A stretch of 11,913 bases of DNA from an uncultured Bacteroidales bacterium. GTDB taxonomy: Bacteria; Bacteroidota; Bacteroidia; Bacteroidales; UBA932. Every line of letters begins with the position of its first letter. Within the stretch, counting starts at the first letter, position 1. The stretch covers positions 1 through 11,913 of the forward strand of contig CALCUQ010000291.1 in assembly GCA_937906795.1 (NCBI GenBank). The letters run 5' to 3'. The notes under the pieces are model-generated. The model had not been told where the DNA came from. It saw only the letters and a list, made by a program, of their open reading frames with translations, and ran no database searches. The position numbers and the translations under genes are program-made. Below, one piece after another: positions 1-7,802 of the stretch.

Positions 1-33
1 AAATAAATATTCGTAGCAATAATAAAGAAGTTA
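1..33 (-). other. Possible displaced 3' continuation of rodA
   Basis: Beyond the rodA stop (31-33), a second minus-strand frame stays open to the window edge. At positions 25 to 2 it encodes LLLLRIFI, a hydrophobic stretch with an arginine. That resembles the helix end and LR segment that normally follow GEEWGFIG in RodA. The bases at 24-40 also hold two near-identical units (AAAGAAGTT and AAAGAGTT), where slippage or a small insertion could have shifted the frame. Only about 30 bases are visible, so this is a suggestion and not a gene call. Confidence 0.3.
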
Positions 34-1245
34 AAGAGTTAAATGGAAAATTAGAATAAAATACAATCCTATTACCATACTGGCTCCAATAAAACCCCAT
101 TCTTCTCCAATGGTGCAAAATATAAAGTCTGTACTTTGTTCAGGAACAAAATCAAATTTTGTTTGAGTTCCTTCCAGAAACCCTTTTCCGGTAAACCCTC
201 CAGATCCAATGGCAATTTTAGATTGGTGTACATTGTAACCTATCCCTTTCAGGTCTTCTGTTATTCCCAATAGATTCTCTATTCTGGCACGTTGATGCGG
301 TTGAAGAATCTTGTCAAAAATAAATTGTACAGAGAAGATTAGCCCTACAGAGCAAAAGAAACTGATAAGTATAAGTTTCAAGTGATTGAAACGTTTATTC
401 CTGTATTTGTATGCTGCTAAAACAACAAGAAAGCTTGTTACTGCAGTGGCAAAGTACAGGATGTACGACAAACTTATAAATTCAAATGTTTCAATACTGC
501 ACAGCAGAGGAATATGGGCCAGTATAACTATTGTAACAATTCCCCATAGCAAAGATTTTAGCAGGTTGTTGGTGTAGATACCATATAATATAGAGTATAT
601 TCCAAACAGTGTCAGCAAAGCTGCAAGTGGAGAAAAGACAAGGGTTAGTATAAATAGCAGGATAGACAATATGCCAAATAACAGGAACCATCCGCTTAGC
701 CCTTCTCTGTATAGCAAAAAGATAAATCCGCAGTAAACAAGTGCAGAACCTGTTTCTTTTTCCATTACTATTAGAAACATTGGTACAAGCAGGATTGCAG
801 CTGTCATAAGTGCATCCTTAAGGTTCCCTAACTTGAATCCGTACTTGCTCATTACATATGCAAGAAGTAAAGAGGTACTTATCTTTGATACCTCTGCCGG
901 TTGGAACCTCACTGGTCCCAATTCAAACCAGGAGTTAGACCCTTTAACTTCTGTGCCAAGGAAAATTACGGCAAACAGTAGTGTGCAGACTGCTATATAT
1001 ATTAGAGGAGAGAGCACACTGTATGTTTTTTCGTTAATGACAAACAATATGAGAATAGCTATAATAAATGAGGCAATCATCCACATAAACTGCATTCCGT
1101 ACCTTTGTGAAATATCAAATATTGATGTGTGATCCTCTGAATAGATTGCAGCATATATGTTTATCCACCCAATGAAAACCAGCAGCAGATAACATATAAC
1201 CAGATACCAGTCAAATTTCAATATTCTATTATTATAACCGTACAT
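31..1245 (-). CDS. rodA: RodA, SEDS-family peptidoglycan glycosyltransferase, C-terminus missing
   Basis: RodA polymerises lipid II into glycan strands in the inner membrane, paired with the transpeptidase PBP2 (the gene just upstream). The frame shows many hydrophobic segments and SEDS signatures: KGSNSWFELG (101-110), RFQPAEVSK (113-121), the PHQRARIENLLG loop (316-327), the QSKIAIGSGGFTGKG motif (341-355) and PEQSTDFIF (368-376), whose Asp373 matches the conserved aspartate of this loop. GEEWGFIG (380-387) follows. The ATG lies 2 bases after the mrdA stop, so the two genes are coupled. The segment between GLSGWF (183-188) and PHQRARI is roughly 100 residues longer than in E. coli RodA and holds extra membrane spans. 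The frame stops at residue 404, shortly after GEEWGFIG. The last helices and the PLPFxSYGGSS-type motif found in complete SEDS proteins, about 80 residues, are absent. This looks like a frameshift or assembly fault near the window edge. Identity is secure; the stop is suspect. Confidence 0.93.
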   Translation of the reverse strand: MYGYNNRILKFDWYLVICYLLLVFIGWINIYAAIYSEDHTSIFDISQRYGMQFMWMIASFIIAILILFVINEKTYSVLSPLIYIAVCTLLFAVIFLGTEVKGSNSWFELGPVRFQPAEVSKISTSLLLAYVMSKYGFKLGNLKDALMTAAILLVPMFLIVMEKETGSALVYCGFIFLLYREGLSGWFLLFGILSILLFILTLVFSPLAALLTLFGIYSILYGIYTNNLLKSLLWGIVTIVILAHIPLLCSIETFEFISLSYILYFATAVTSFLVVLAAYKYRNKRFNHLKLILISFFCSVGLIFSVQFIFDKILQPHQRARIENLLGITEDLKGIGYNVHQSKIAIGSGGFTGKGFLEGTQTKFDFVPEQSTDFIFCTIGEEWGFIGASMVIGLYFILIFHLTL

Positions 1246-1247
1246 TA

Positions 1248-3092
1248 TTATCTACCCTTTTTTACCGGAACATTTTGGATTAAACTTGTCTGTATCATCC
1301 TTTTTTCAAGGTCTAGTCTCTGTTGCGATGATATTTGGCCTGTAAGATATTTTTCAACAAGCAAAGATGCAATAGGAGCCGCCCAGGAGCCACCAAAGCC
1401 TGCATTTTCAATGTATGCGGCTACAGCTATTTTAGGATTGTCTTTTGGGGCAAAGCATATAAAGACAGCATTGTCTTTGCCATGAGGATTTTGTGCAGTC
1501 CCTGTTTTGCCGCATATATCCAGTCCTGGAGCACAAGCCAGTCTTGCAGTGCCACCGGCCCCTGCAGGTGCATTAACGGCAAGATACATTCCCTCTATAA
1601 CTTTTTTAAAGTGCACTGTATCTACAAGTGTGTAATTGCGTTGTTTGAATCTTGCATCTATAGTTGTATCCTTAGAGTCCTTAACAAGGTGTGGAATGTA
1701 GTAATATCCTCTATTTGCAATTGTGGCTGCCAAGTTTGCAAGGTGAAGTGGGGTAGTTCCCATCTCTCCTTGTCCAATGGAAAGGGAAATTATAGAGTGT
1801 GCATTCCATCGCCCTTTTCCATATACTTTGTCATATAATCTTGAAGTTGGAACATTTCCTCCCAGTTCAGAAGGGAAATCGCTTCCCAGCTTTTTGCCAA
1901 ATCCAAAACTCATAACCATTTCTCTCCACCTGTCAAACGCCTGGGCGGTAGATGAGAATTGTTTTCGCTCTATTAGAGCTCTGAATACATAGCAATAATA
2001 TGCGTTGCAGGACATCATAATGGAGTGAGTCAAATCCAAAGGAGAGGGATGGGCATGGCATCCCAACTTTCTGTTGCCGTATGGATATCCCATACTGCAG
2101 GGATATGTAGTGTTTTCTGTTATGACACCTTCTTGCAAAGCAATTAGACCATTTACCAACTTAAATACAGAACCTGGTGGATATGAAGACATTACAGCTC
2201 TGTTGAACATTGGTTTATATGGGTCATTTATAATGTCATTGTAGTGTTTGTTAATATTGGCAAGTTTGTCTATATCTATACCAGGGCTTGATATCAATGC
2301 CAGAATTTCTCCAGTTGAGGGCTCTATTGCAACCACACTGCCAACTTTATTTTGCATCAGTTGTTCTCCGTATTGTTGCAGGTGCCCGTCTATTGTGGAT
2401 GTGATGTCTTTACCGGGAACGGCATCAAGGTCATACGCCCCGTTGGCAAAACTGGATTTTACCCTGTTGTGCACATCTCTCAAAAAGATATTGTATCCTT
2501 TTTCACCCCTTAATATTTCTTCGTAAGATTGTTCAAGGCCAGATGCACCAACATAATCTCCACTTTTGTAGTATGGATTCTTTTTAAGAAAATCTGCGTC
2601 CACTTCTGTAATGTATCCATACAAATTGGCGCCTGCCTCAAAAGGGTAGTTTCTTGCTGTTCTTGCAACAGCTCCAAATCCGGGAAACTTATATGATTTC
2701 TCTATAAAAATACTGTATTGGGCTGCTGAAACCTGTTTTATGAATGTAAGTGTTCTGTACCCTACCCTTCTTCTGTATTTTTTATATTCTTTGAACTTTT
2801 CTTTTACGTATGCAGTGTCAAGATTAAAGATTGTGCAGAAATCCAACGTGTCAAACTCACTTACCTCGTATGGGGTTACAGTTATATCGTATGTGTTTTT
2901 GTTACCTACAAGAATATTGTTGTTACGGTCAAGAATAAGACCTCTTACAGGGTATCTTGTCTGGTATTTGTAAGCGTTGTTTTCTGCGGTAATCTTGTAT
3001 TGGTCATCTACAACTTGCAGAAAAAAGAGTCTGGTTATAAGTATCAAGCCAATAATCAATACCCCTAGTATGAGAACATTTTTCCTATTCAT
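1248..3092 (-). CDS. mrdA: Penicillin-binding protein 2, class B peptidoglycan DD-transpeptidase
   Basis: This is a 614-residue bitopic membrane protein that cross-links peptides in new peptidoglycan during side-wall elongation, acting with RodA. The layout is a membrane anchor at about 6-26, a dimerisation/pedestal domain with the conserved RGLILDRNN (50-58) and GASGLEQSYEEILRGEKG (182-199), and a C-terminal transpeptidase domain. The three active-site motifs are intact: SVFK with nucleophile Ser308 and Lys311, SCN (361-363) and KTGTAQ (529-534). Length and motif spacing are normal for the family. A cysteine/histidine group (Cys332, Cys345, His346, His348) lies between the first two motifs, near the region where E. 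coli PBP2 binds zinc. A similar role here is inference. The ATG directly abuts the mreD stop (TAA then ATG), and rodA begins 2 bases after this gene ends, which indicates translational coupling in the mre-mrd operon. Confidence 0.97.
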   Translation of the reverse strand: MNRKNVLILGVLIIGLILITRLFFLQVVDDQYKITAENNAYKYQTRYPVRGLILDRNNNILVGNKNTYDITVTPYEVSEFDTLDFCTIFNLDTAYVKEKFKEYKKYRRRVGYRTLTFIKQVSAAQYSIFIEKSYKFPGFGAVARTARNYPFEAGANLYGYITEVDADFLKKNPYYKSGDYVGASGLEQSYEEILRGEKGYNIFLRDVHNRVKSSFANGAYDLDAVPGKDITSTIDGHLQQYGEQLMQNKVGSVVAIEPSTGEILALISSPGIDIDKLANINKHYNDIINDPYKPMFNRAVMSSYPPGSVFKLVNGLIALQEGVITENTTYPCSMGYPYGNRKLGCHAHPSPLDLTHSIMMSCNAYYCYVFRALIERKQFSSTAQAFDRWREMVMSFGFGKKLGSDFPSELGGNVPTSRLYDKVYGKGRWNAHSIISLSIGQGEMGTTPLHLANLAATIANRGYYYIPHLVKDSKDTTIDARFKQRNYTLVDTVHFKKVIEGMYLAVNAPAGAGGTARLACAPGLDICGKTGTAQNPHGKDNAVFICFAPKDNPKIAVAAYIENAGFGGSWAAPIASLLVEKYLTGQISSQQRLDLEKRMIQTSLIQNVPVKKGR

Positions 3093-3614
3093 TTAACGGA
3101 TATATTTATTTATAAGGCTTAAATCTATTATTATAGTAAGAATGGTGTTTACTATTATGCAAGTTGCAAATCTTATTAGAGCAAAACTTAGAGGAACGTT
3201 TCCATAACTGTCCAGTATGCTGTATACCAGAAAGAATGCAGAATATTCAAATAACACTATAAGTGAATATTTGGGAAGTTCTATCAGTCTTGATGTAAGG
3301 GACTGGTTTTCCAGTGATTCAACATTTGCCTTGGAAAGTACAAGCTTTGCAAAAAAAAGTCTTGGGTATGCCATAGCCACCAGGGCAGCTGCATTGAGTC
3401 CTATAACTCCGTCGGCGAAGATATCTATACATAACCCATATAAAAATGCTATAAGCATATATAAAGACCTGTTCACAGATAGTGGAATTGATATGACAAA
3501 CAATGGGAATATGGTAATGTACAATAGCGGCCAGATATTAACAAAGTCGCTTATCAATATCTGTGCTATTAGCATAATAATGCCAAAAACTATATATTTC
3601 CAAATGTTTGCCAT
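3093..3614 (-). CDS. mreD: MreD, elongasome membrane protein
   Basis: MreD is a small polytopic inner-membrane protein of the elongasome. It works with MreC in linking MreB filaments to the PBP2-RodA synthase, although its exact biochemical role is less clear than its partners'. The 173 residues contain about five or six hydrophobic segments (roughly 7-23, 28-45, 50-68, 70-86, 116-135, 145-166). The stretch GLCIDIFADGVIGLNA (60-75) matches the usual MreD pattern of a glycine and aspartate at a helix end followed by a glycine/asparagine turn. MreD sequences diverge strongly, so position between mreC and mrdA carries much of the identification. The ATG lies 11 bases after the mreC stop, and the stop codon is immediately followed by the mrdA ATG with no spacer. 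Confidence 0.88.
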   Translation of the reverse strand: MANIWKYIVFGIIMLIAQILISDFVNIWPLLYITIFPLFVISIPLSVNRSLYMLIAFLYGLCIDIFADGVIGLNAAALVAMAYPRLFFAKLVLSKANVESLENQSLTSRLIELPKYSLIVLFEYSAFFLVYSILDSYGNVPLSFALIRFATCIIVNTILTIIIDLSLINKYIR

Positions 3615-3625
3615 CTATTGTGTCT

Positions 3626-4435
3626 TTAGAATTGCACTTGGTCTAAAACTTTTAGTTCTTCTATATTTGTGTTGCCCACTACCATTACATTGGTCAGCTG
3701 GGTAAAATCCTGGAAAAGGGTTACATCTATAACTCTATGTGTTCCATTTATAATTTTTGACCCCGTTGCTATTCCAATTGGAATGTCAGGGGGATATAGA
3801 GACGAGTATCCGCTTGTGTATATAGTATCTTGCGGCGCTATCTCTATATGCTGTGGTATTTGGGACAATTGTGCTTTATTGGTACTCAATCCATCCCAGG
3901 TAAGTGGCCCAAATGTGTTGGATGATCCAACTTTTGCACTAACCTGCTGTTGTGTATTGAGGAACGATATTACATACGAAAAATTCTCACTTGCAACCCA
4001 AACAATACCAACAATCCCTTTAGGGGTAATAACACCCATGTCTGGTTCAATACCATCTTTAATACCTTTATCCAATATAATGTAATTATGGGTAGAGCCA
4101 ACGGTGTTTTTTATAACTTTTGCATTTATGAACCTAAACGGGAAATCCTTGGCCTGGTAAAAGGATGTTGTATCCAATGCTCGCAGACGTGTTATCTCTT
4201 GCATGAGCATCTTGTTCTCCTGTGCAAGAGTATTGTTTATATCTTGGAGTTTGGAGTACTCTTCTATAGCAGTTTTCTTTTTCCAAAAATAGAGTTCCAC
4301 ATCTGTCAGATATTCAACAATCCTGAATTTTTGCACAAGTCCGTTGTTGTAGATACAGAGAATGCAAATAATCTCTATACCCACAAAAAGGAGAAACCTC
4401 CCCAGTTTAAAATAAATAGAAGGAGGTATTCTCAT
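3626..4435 (-). CDS. mreC: MreC, elongasome periplasmic scaffold protein
   Basis: MreC is a bitopic inner-membrane protein whose periplasmic domain binds and activates PBP2-RodA and connects it to the MreB cytoskeleton. The 269 residues show a short cytoplasmic N-terminus, one membrane helix at about 13-30, a polar helical stretch at about 52-86 suited to coiled-coil dimerisation, and then the beta-rich MreC core. Core motifs visible are NYIILDKGIKDGIEPDMGV (117-135), the following PKGIVGIV (138-145), and TSGYSSLYPPDIPIG (207-221), which corresponds to the family's TSGxGGxFPxGIPIG element. Length is typical. The gene starts 3 bases after the mreB stop. No long C-terminal extension is present. 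Confidence 0.95.
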   Translation of the reverse strand: MRIPPSIYFKLGRFLLFVGIEIICILCIYNNGLVQKFRIVEYLTDVELYFWKKKTAIEEYSKLQDINNTLAQENKMLMQEITRLRALDTTSFYQAKDFPFRFINAKVIKNTVGSTHNYIILDKGIKDGIEPDMGVITPKGIVGIVWVASENFSYVISFLNTQQQVSAKVGSSNTFGPLTWDGLSTNKAQLSQIPQHIEIAPQDTIYTSGYSSLYPPDIPIGIATGSKIINGTHRVIDVTLFQDFTQLTNVMVVGNTNIEELKVLDQVQF

Positions 4436-4438
4436 TTT

Positions 4439-5458
4439 TTATCTCATTAGATATGGAATCTTGTCTGTTTTCTTAAGGGCCAGGCATGTGCCTCTTGCTA
4501 CAGCCTTAAGAGGATCTTCTGCAATGTGGAATGGGATATTTACCTTTTCCTGAAGTCTTTTGTCCAACCCTCTTAGCAGTGCTCCTCCTCCCGACAAATA
4601 AATTCCATTGTTTACAATGTCGGAATAAAGTTCAGGTGGAGTCTGTTCCAATACCTGAAGAACTGCTGTCTCAATTTTTGCCAATGATTTGTCGAGACAA
4701 TGAGCAACTTCCTGGCTGGATATTGCAACCTCAACAGGAAGAGATGTCATAAGGTTAGGTCCCTTTACAACATAAGGCTCAGGACCATCTTCCAAATCAG
4801 TCATTGCAGCACCGGCGTGAATTTTTATAAGCTCTGCAGTTATCTCACCAATCTTAATATTATGCTGCTGACGCATATATTGCTGGATTTCGGCGGTAAA
4901 TACATCGCCTGCAACTCTAATGCTCTCTTTGCATACAATACCGCCCAAAGATATAACTGCAATCTCAGTTGTTCCACCTCCAATGTCAACAACCATTTGT
5001 CCGTTAGGGGCTTCAACATCCAACCCAATACCAAGGGCAGCTGCCATTGGCTCATATATCATATATACATCTCTGCCACCTGCGTGTTCAGATGAGTCCC
5101 TTACCGCTCTAATTTCAACCTCTGTACTTCCAGATGGAATACATACAACCATTTTAAGGGTAGGGGCAAACAAACTTCTTTTGTTGTTTACCATTTTTAT
5201 GAATCCCCTTATCATTTGTTCGGCAGCGTTAAAGTCTGCAATCACACCGTCTTTAAGAGGTCTTACGGTTCTTATGTTAGGGTTTGTCCTTTCGTGCATT
5301 AATCTTGCTTTCTGACCAAAAGCAACTGGTTTGCCGGTTTTTTGGTCAATAGCTACAATAGACGGTTCATCCAATACAATCTTGTCATTCATAAAAATGA
5401 CTGTATTGGCTGTTCCAAGGTCAATTGCCAAAGATTGCGTTAAAAATGAAAATGCCAT
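4439..5458 (-). CDS. mreB: MreB, actin-like rod-shape cytoskeletal ATPase
   Basis: MreB forms membrane-bound filaments that orient and localise the elongasome, so its presence implies a rod-like or elongating cell. The 339-residue protein carries the full actin-fold nucleotide pocket: phosphate-1 loop DLGTANT (13-19), connect-1 EPMAAALGIG (136-145), phosphate-2 loop DIGGGTTEIAV (158-168) and adenosine motif LSGGGALLRGLD (288-299). The hydrophobic N-terminus MAFSFL fits membrane attachment by an amphipathic or hydrophobic tip. Length is standard. The gene lies 3 bases downstream of purH and 3 bases upstream of mreC. It may therefore be transcribed from the purH promoter, since no room exists for a separate intergenic promoter; one inside purH remains possible. 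Confidence 0.98.
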   Translation of the reverse strand: MAFSFLTQSLAIDLGTANTVIFMNDKIVLDEPSIVAIDQKTGKPVAFGQKARLMHERTNPNIRTVRPLKDGVIADFNAAEQMIRGFIKMVNNKRSLFAPTLKMVVCIPSGSTEVEIRAVRDSSEHAGGRDVYMIYEPMAAALGIGLDVEAPNGQMVVDIGGGTTEIAVISLGGIVCKESIRVAGDVFTAEIQQYMRQQHNIKIGEITAELIKIHAGAAMTDLEDGPEPYVVKGPNLMTSLPVEVAISSQEVAHCLDKSLAKIETAVLQVLEQTPPELYSDIVNNGIYLSGGGALLRGLDKRLQEKVNIPFHIAEDPLKAVARGTCLALKKTDKIPYLMR

Positions 5459-5461
5459 ATT

Positions 5462-6979
5462 CTAGTGCTTAAAGTGTCTTATACCTGTAATTACCATAGC
5501 AACATCGTTGTTGTTGCAGAATTCAATACTTTCATTGTCTCTGATAGAGCCTCCTGGTTGAATTACAGTCTTAATACCTTCTTTAGCTGCAATCTCCACG
5601 CAGTCTGCAAATGGGAAGAATGCATCTGAAGACATAACCGCACCCTCCAAAGAGAAGTTGAAAGATTTTGCTTTGGCAATAGCTTGTCTTAAGGCATCTA
5701 CTCTGGATGTTTGTCCTGTGCCGCTTGCAAGCAACTGTTTGCCTTTAGCCAATACAATGGCATTTGATTTTGTATGTTTTACAAGTTTGTTTGCAAAAAT
5801 CAAATCCTCAATCTCTTCTGGTTTAGGCTGTTTGTTTGTTGCAGGTTTTAAGTCTTCTGGTTTCTCTACATATGAATCTCTTTCTTGAACTAAAACCCCG
5901 CCAAGCAACGAGCGGAATTTAACCTCTGTTGGTTTGGTCTGTTTGTTTTCGAGGATAATTCTGTTTTTCTTGGTCTTAAGAATTTCAAGAGCTTCGTCTG
6001 TATAGCCAGGAGCAATAACTACCTCAAAGAAAATTGTATTCATTTGTTCTGCGGTAGCTTTATCTATCTCTTTGTTTGTGGCAATAATTCCACCAAATGC
6101 AGAAACAGGGTCTGCTGCCAATGCTTTCTCCCAAGCCTTTACAAGAGAGTTGTCAGATGCACATCCACATGCATTATTGTGCTTGATAATGGCAACAGTT
6201 GTATCTGTAAAGTCTGAGATAAGCTCAATAGCTGCCTCTATATCCAAAAGGTTGTTATGAGATATTTCTTTACCGTGAAGTTGTTTTGGAAGAGAATTCT
6301 CACTGCCAAAATATGTTCCTTTTTGATGAGGATTTTCTCCATATCTCAATTGTTTGCAATTCAATTCGCTTCTTTTGAATGTAGGGATATTGAATTTTCC
6401 ATTGAAATAGTTGAAGATAGCTGTGTCGTAGTGAGAACTTACCAAGAAAGCTTGTGCTGCAAAATATTCTCTTTGCTCCAAAGTTGTCTTGCAACCGTTC
6501 TCTTTTAGGATATCCAAAAGCGGCTGGTAAGAATCTTTTGAAGGAATGATAACAACATCGTTATAATTTTTAGCGGCGCCCCTTATAAGTGATATGCCTC
6601 CAATGTCTATTTTTTCAATGATATCCTCGTGTGATGCATTTGCTGCAACATACTCTTCAAAAGGATATAAGTCTACAATTACCAAATCAATAGATGGAAT
6701 ATCGTACTCTACAATCTCCTGTTTGTCTGTGTTGTGGTCTCTTCTGTTAAGAATTCCTCCAAAAACTTTTGGATGAAGTGTCTTTACTCTGCCACCTAAA
6801 ATAGATGGATAACCTGTTACACTCTCAACAGTCTTAACATTAACGCCCATTCCTTTAAGGAAATCGTATGTTCCACCTGTAGATAGAATCTCTACTCCAT
6901 TCTCATTTAAGATTTTAACAATTTCTTCTAATCCGTCTTTGTAATAAACAGAAATTAGTGCTCTTTTGATCTCTTTCAC
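5462..6979 (-). CDS. purH: PurH, bifunctional AICAR transformylase / IMP cyclohydrolase (GTG start)
   Basis: PurH carries out the last two steps of purine synthesis in the cytoplasm: formylation of AICAR with 10-formyl-tetrahydrofolate, then ring closure to IMP. The 505 residues show an N-terminal methylglyoxal-synthase-like cyclohydrolase domain (about 1-140: STGGTYDFL 33-41, GGRVKTLHPKVFGGIL 62-77, VDLYPFE 102-108) and a C-terminal transformylase domain with RYGENPHQK (212-220), the catalytic pair Lys266-His267 in IIKHNNACGCA, DPVSAFGGI (290-298), QPGGSIRD (474-481) and the terminal RHFKH. The start codon is GTG: an in-frame TAA lies a few codons upstream and the next in-frame methionine is residue 44, too far inside the domain. 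It is the first gene of the mre run, and the region upstream is divergent with ispD. A weak TACTTTTA box lies on the minus strand upstream, but I could not fit a good -33 partner. Confidence 0.97.
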   Translation of the reverse strand: MKEIKRALISVYYKDGLEEIVKILNENGVEILSTGGTYDFLKGMGVNVKTVESVTGYPSILGGRVKTLHPKVFGGILNRRDHNTDKQEIVEYDIPSIDLVIVDLYPFEEYVAANASHEDIIEKIDIGGISLIRGAAKNYNDVVIIPSKDSYQPLLDILKENGCKTTLEQREYFAAQAFLVSSHYDTAIFNYFNGKFNIPTFKRSELNCKQLRYGENPHQKGTYFGSENSLPKQLHGKEISHNNLLDIEAAIELISDFTDTTVAIIKHNNACGCASDNSLVKAWEKALAADPVSAFGGIIATNKEIDKATAEQMNTIFFEVVIAPGYTDEALEILKTKKNRIILENKQTKPTEVKFRSLLGGVLVQERDSYVEKPEDLKPATNKQPKPEEIEDLIFANKLVKHTKSNAIVLAKGKQLLASGTGQTSRVDALRQAIAKAKSFNFSLEGAVMSSDAFFPFADCVEIAAKEGIKTVIQPGGSIRDNESIEFCNNNDVAMVITGIRHFKH

Positions 6980-7052
6980 GGTAATTATGTTTTAATAAAA
7001 TTTGCCAAAATTTAAAGATGTAAAAGTACTAAAAAAAAGCAACAAATCTTAT

Positions 7053-7060
7053 TATATTTG
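7053..7060 (+). promoter_or_regulatory. Candidate -7 box of the ispD promoter
   Basis: TATATTTG fits the Bacteroidota housekeeping -7 consensus TAnnTTTG. Transcription would begin around 7066-7068, leaving a leader of about 28 bases before the ATG at 7095. No clear TTTG -33 element lies 19-21 bases upstream. The box argues against starting ispD at the earlier in-frame ATG at 7002, which would lie upstream of the transcript. Confidence 0.4.
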
Positions 7061-7094
7061 CATACAATGTTCAATATTCTTAAAACATGCCGTT

Positions 7095-7802
7095 ATGGAA
7101 AGGAATGATTTATATGTAATAATTACAGCAGGAGGAGTTGGAAGAAGAATGGGTGGGTCTACAGCAAAACAGTTTCTTGAATTGGAAGGAAAGCCTATAT
7201 TGCTTAGAACCATAGAGATGTTTACAGATTTGTATGATAAGATAAATATAATTGTAACCTTGCCGGCAGAATTTAAAGAGTATTGGAAAGAGTATTGTTT
7301 CAAGCAGAATCTATGGATAAAGCATATAGTGGTTGAGGGGGGGATAACAAGGTTCCATTCTGTAAGAAATGCGTTGGAATATGTTCCCGATGGAGCTGTT
7401 GTTGCTGTTCACGATGGGGTAAGGCCTTTTGTTCCTGGGGAGATACTGGAAAATCTTCTTAATTATGATTTTAAAGCCAATAATGTAGCGGGAGTTATAC
7501 CTGCAATGCCATCTATTGAGAGTATGAGAGAAAAAATATTTGACAATGATGGCTTGCAAGTTGGTTCGGCACCAGTGGACAGGGATAAATATCTTTTTGT
7601 GCAGACACCTCAGGTGTTTGATTCAACTATTCTTAAGGAGTGTTATAAAAAAGCATACTCTCCAGCATTTACAGATGATGCATCTGTTGTGGAGAGTAGT
7701 GGTTATAAGGTTGCCACAATACAGGGGAGCAGATTTAACATTAAAATTACAACTCCTGAGGATATGCTGTTGGCAAAAATATTTCTTGAAATGTCAAAAT
7801 AG
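7095..7802 (+). CDS. ispD: IspD, 2-C-methyl-D-erythritol 4-phosphate cytidylyltransferase
   Basis: IspD joins CTP and methylerythritol 4-phosphate to give CDP-methylerythritol, the third step of the MEP isoprenoid pathway in the cytoplasm. The product is needed for quinones and for undecaprenyl phosphate, the lipid carrier of cell-wall synthesis. The 235 residues show the N-terminal nucleotide-binding signature AGGVGRRMGGSTAKQF (12-27, with Arg18 and Lys25 at catalytic positions), GGITRFHSVRNAL (82-94), VHDGVRPFV (105-113), QTPQVF (170-175), TDDASVVE (193-200) and KITTPEDM (217-224). I start it at 7095 (MERNDLYV). An in-frame ATG at 7002 would add 31 residues outside the family's usual N-terminus and would precede the candidate promoter. 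The stop codon directly abuts the stop codon of the opposing lrp-type gene. Confidence 0.96.
   Translation: MERNDLYVIITAGGVGRRMGGSTAKQFLELEGKPILLRTIEMFTDLYDKINIIVTLPAEFKEYWKEYCFKQNLWIKHIVVEGGITRFHSVRNALEYVPDGAVVAVHDGVRPFVPGEILENLLNYDFKANNVAGVIPAMPSIESMREKIFDNDGLQVGSAPVDRDKYLFVQTPQVFDSTILKECYKKAYSPAFTDDASVVESSGYKVATIQGSRFNIKITTPEDMLLAKIFLEMSK

Noticed and set aside
1335..1838. Open frame of 167 codons on the plus strand opposite mrdA
   Set aside because: It lies wholly antisense to the PBP2 transpeptidase domain, whose motifs are intact. Its translation is cysteine-rich and shows no recognisable domain.
4421..4430. AGGAGG-like ribosome-binding sequence on the plus strand
   Set aside because: It is the complement of the Ile-Pro-Pro codons at the start of mreC, and no plausible plus-strand gene follows.
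3217..4450. Several plus-strand open frames (138-166 codons) opposite mreD and mreC
   Set aside because: They mirror the codon pattern of well-supported minus-strand genes, overlap each other and show no family motif.
7002..7094. Earlier in-frame ATG giving ispD a 31-residue N-terminal extension
   Set aside because: The extension lacks similarity to IspD N-termini and precedes the candidate -7 box at 7053-7060, so the ATG at 7095 is preferred.
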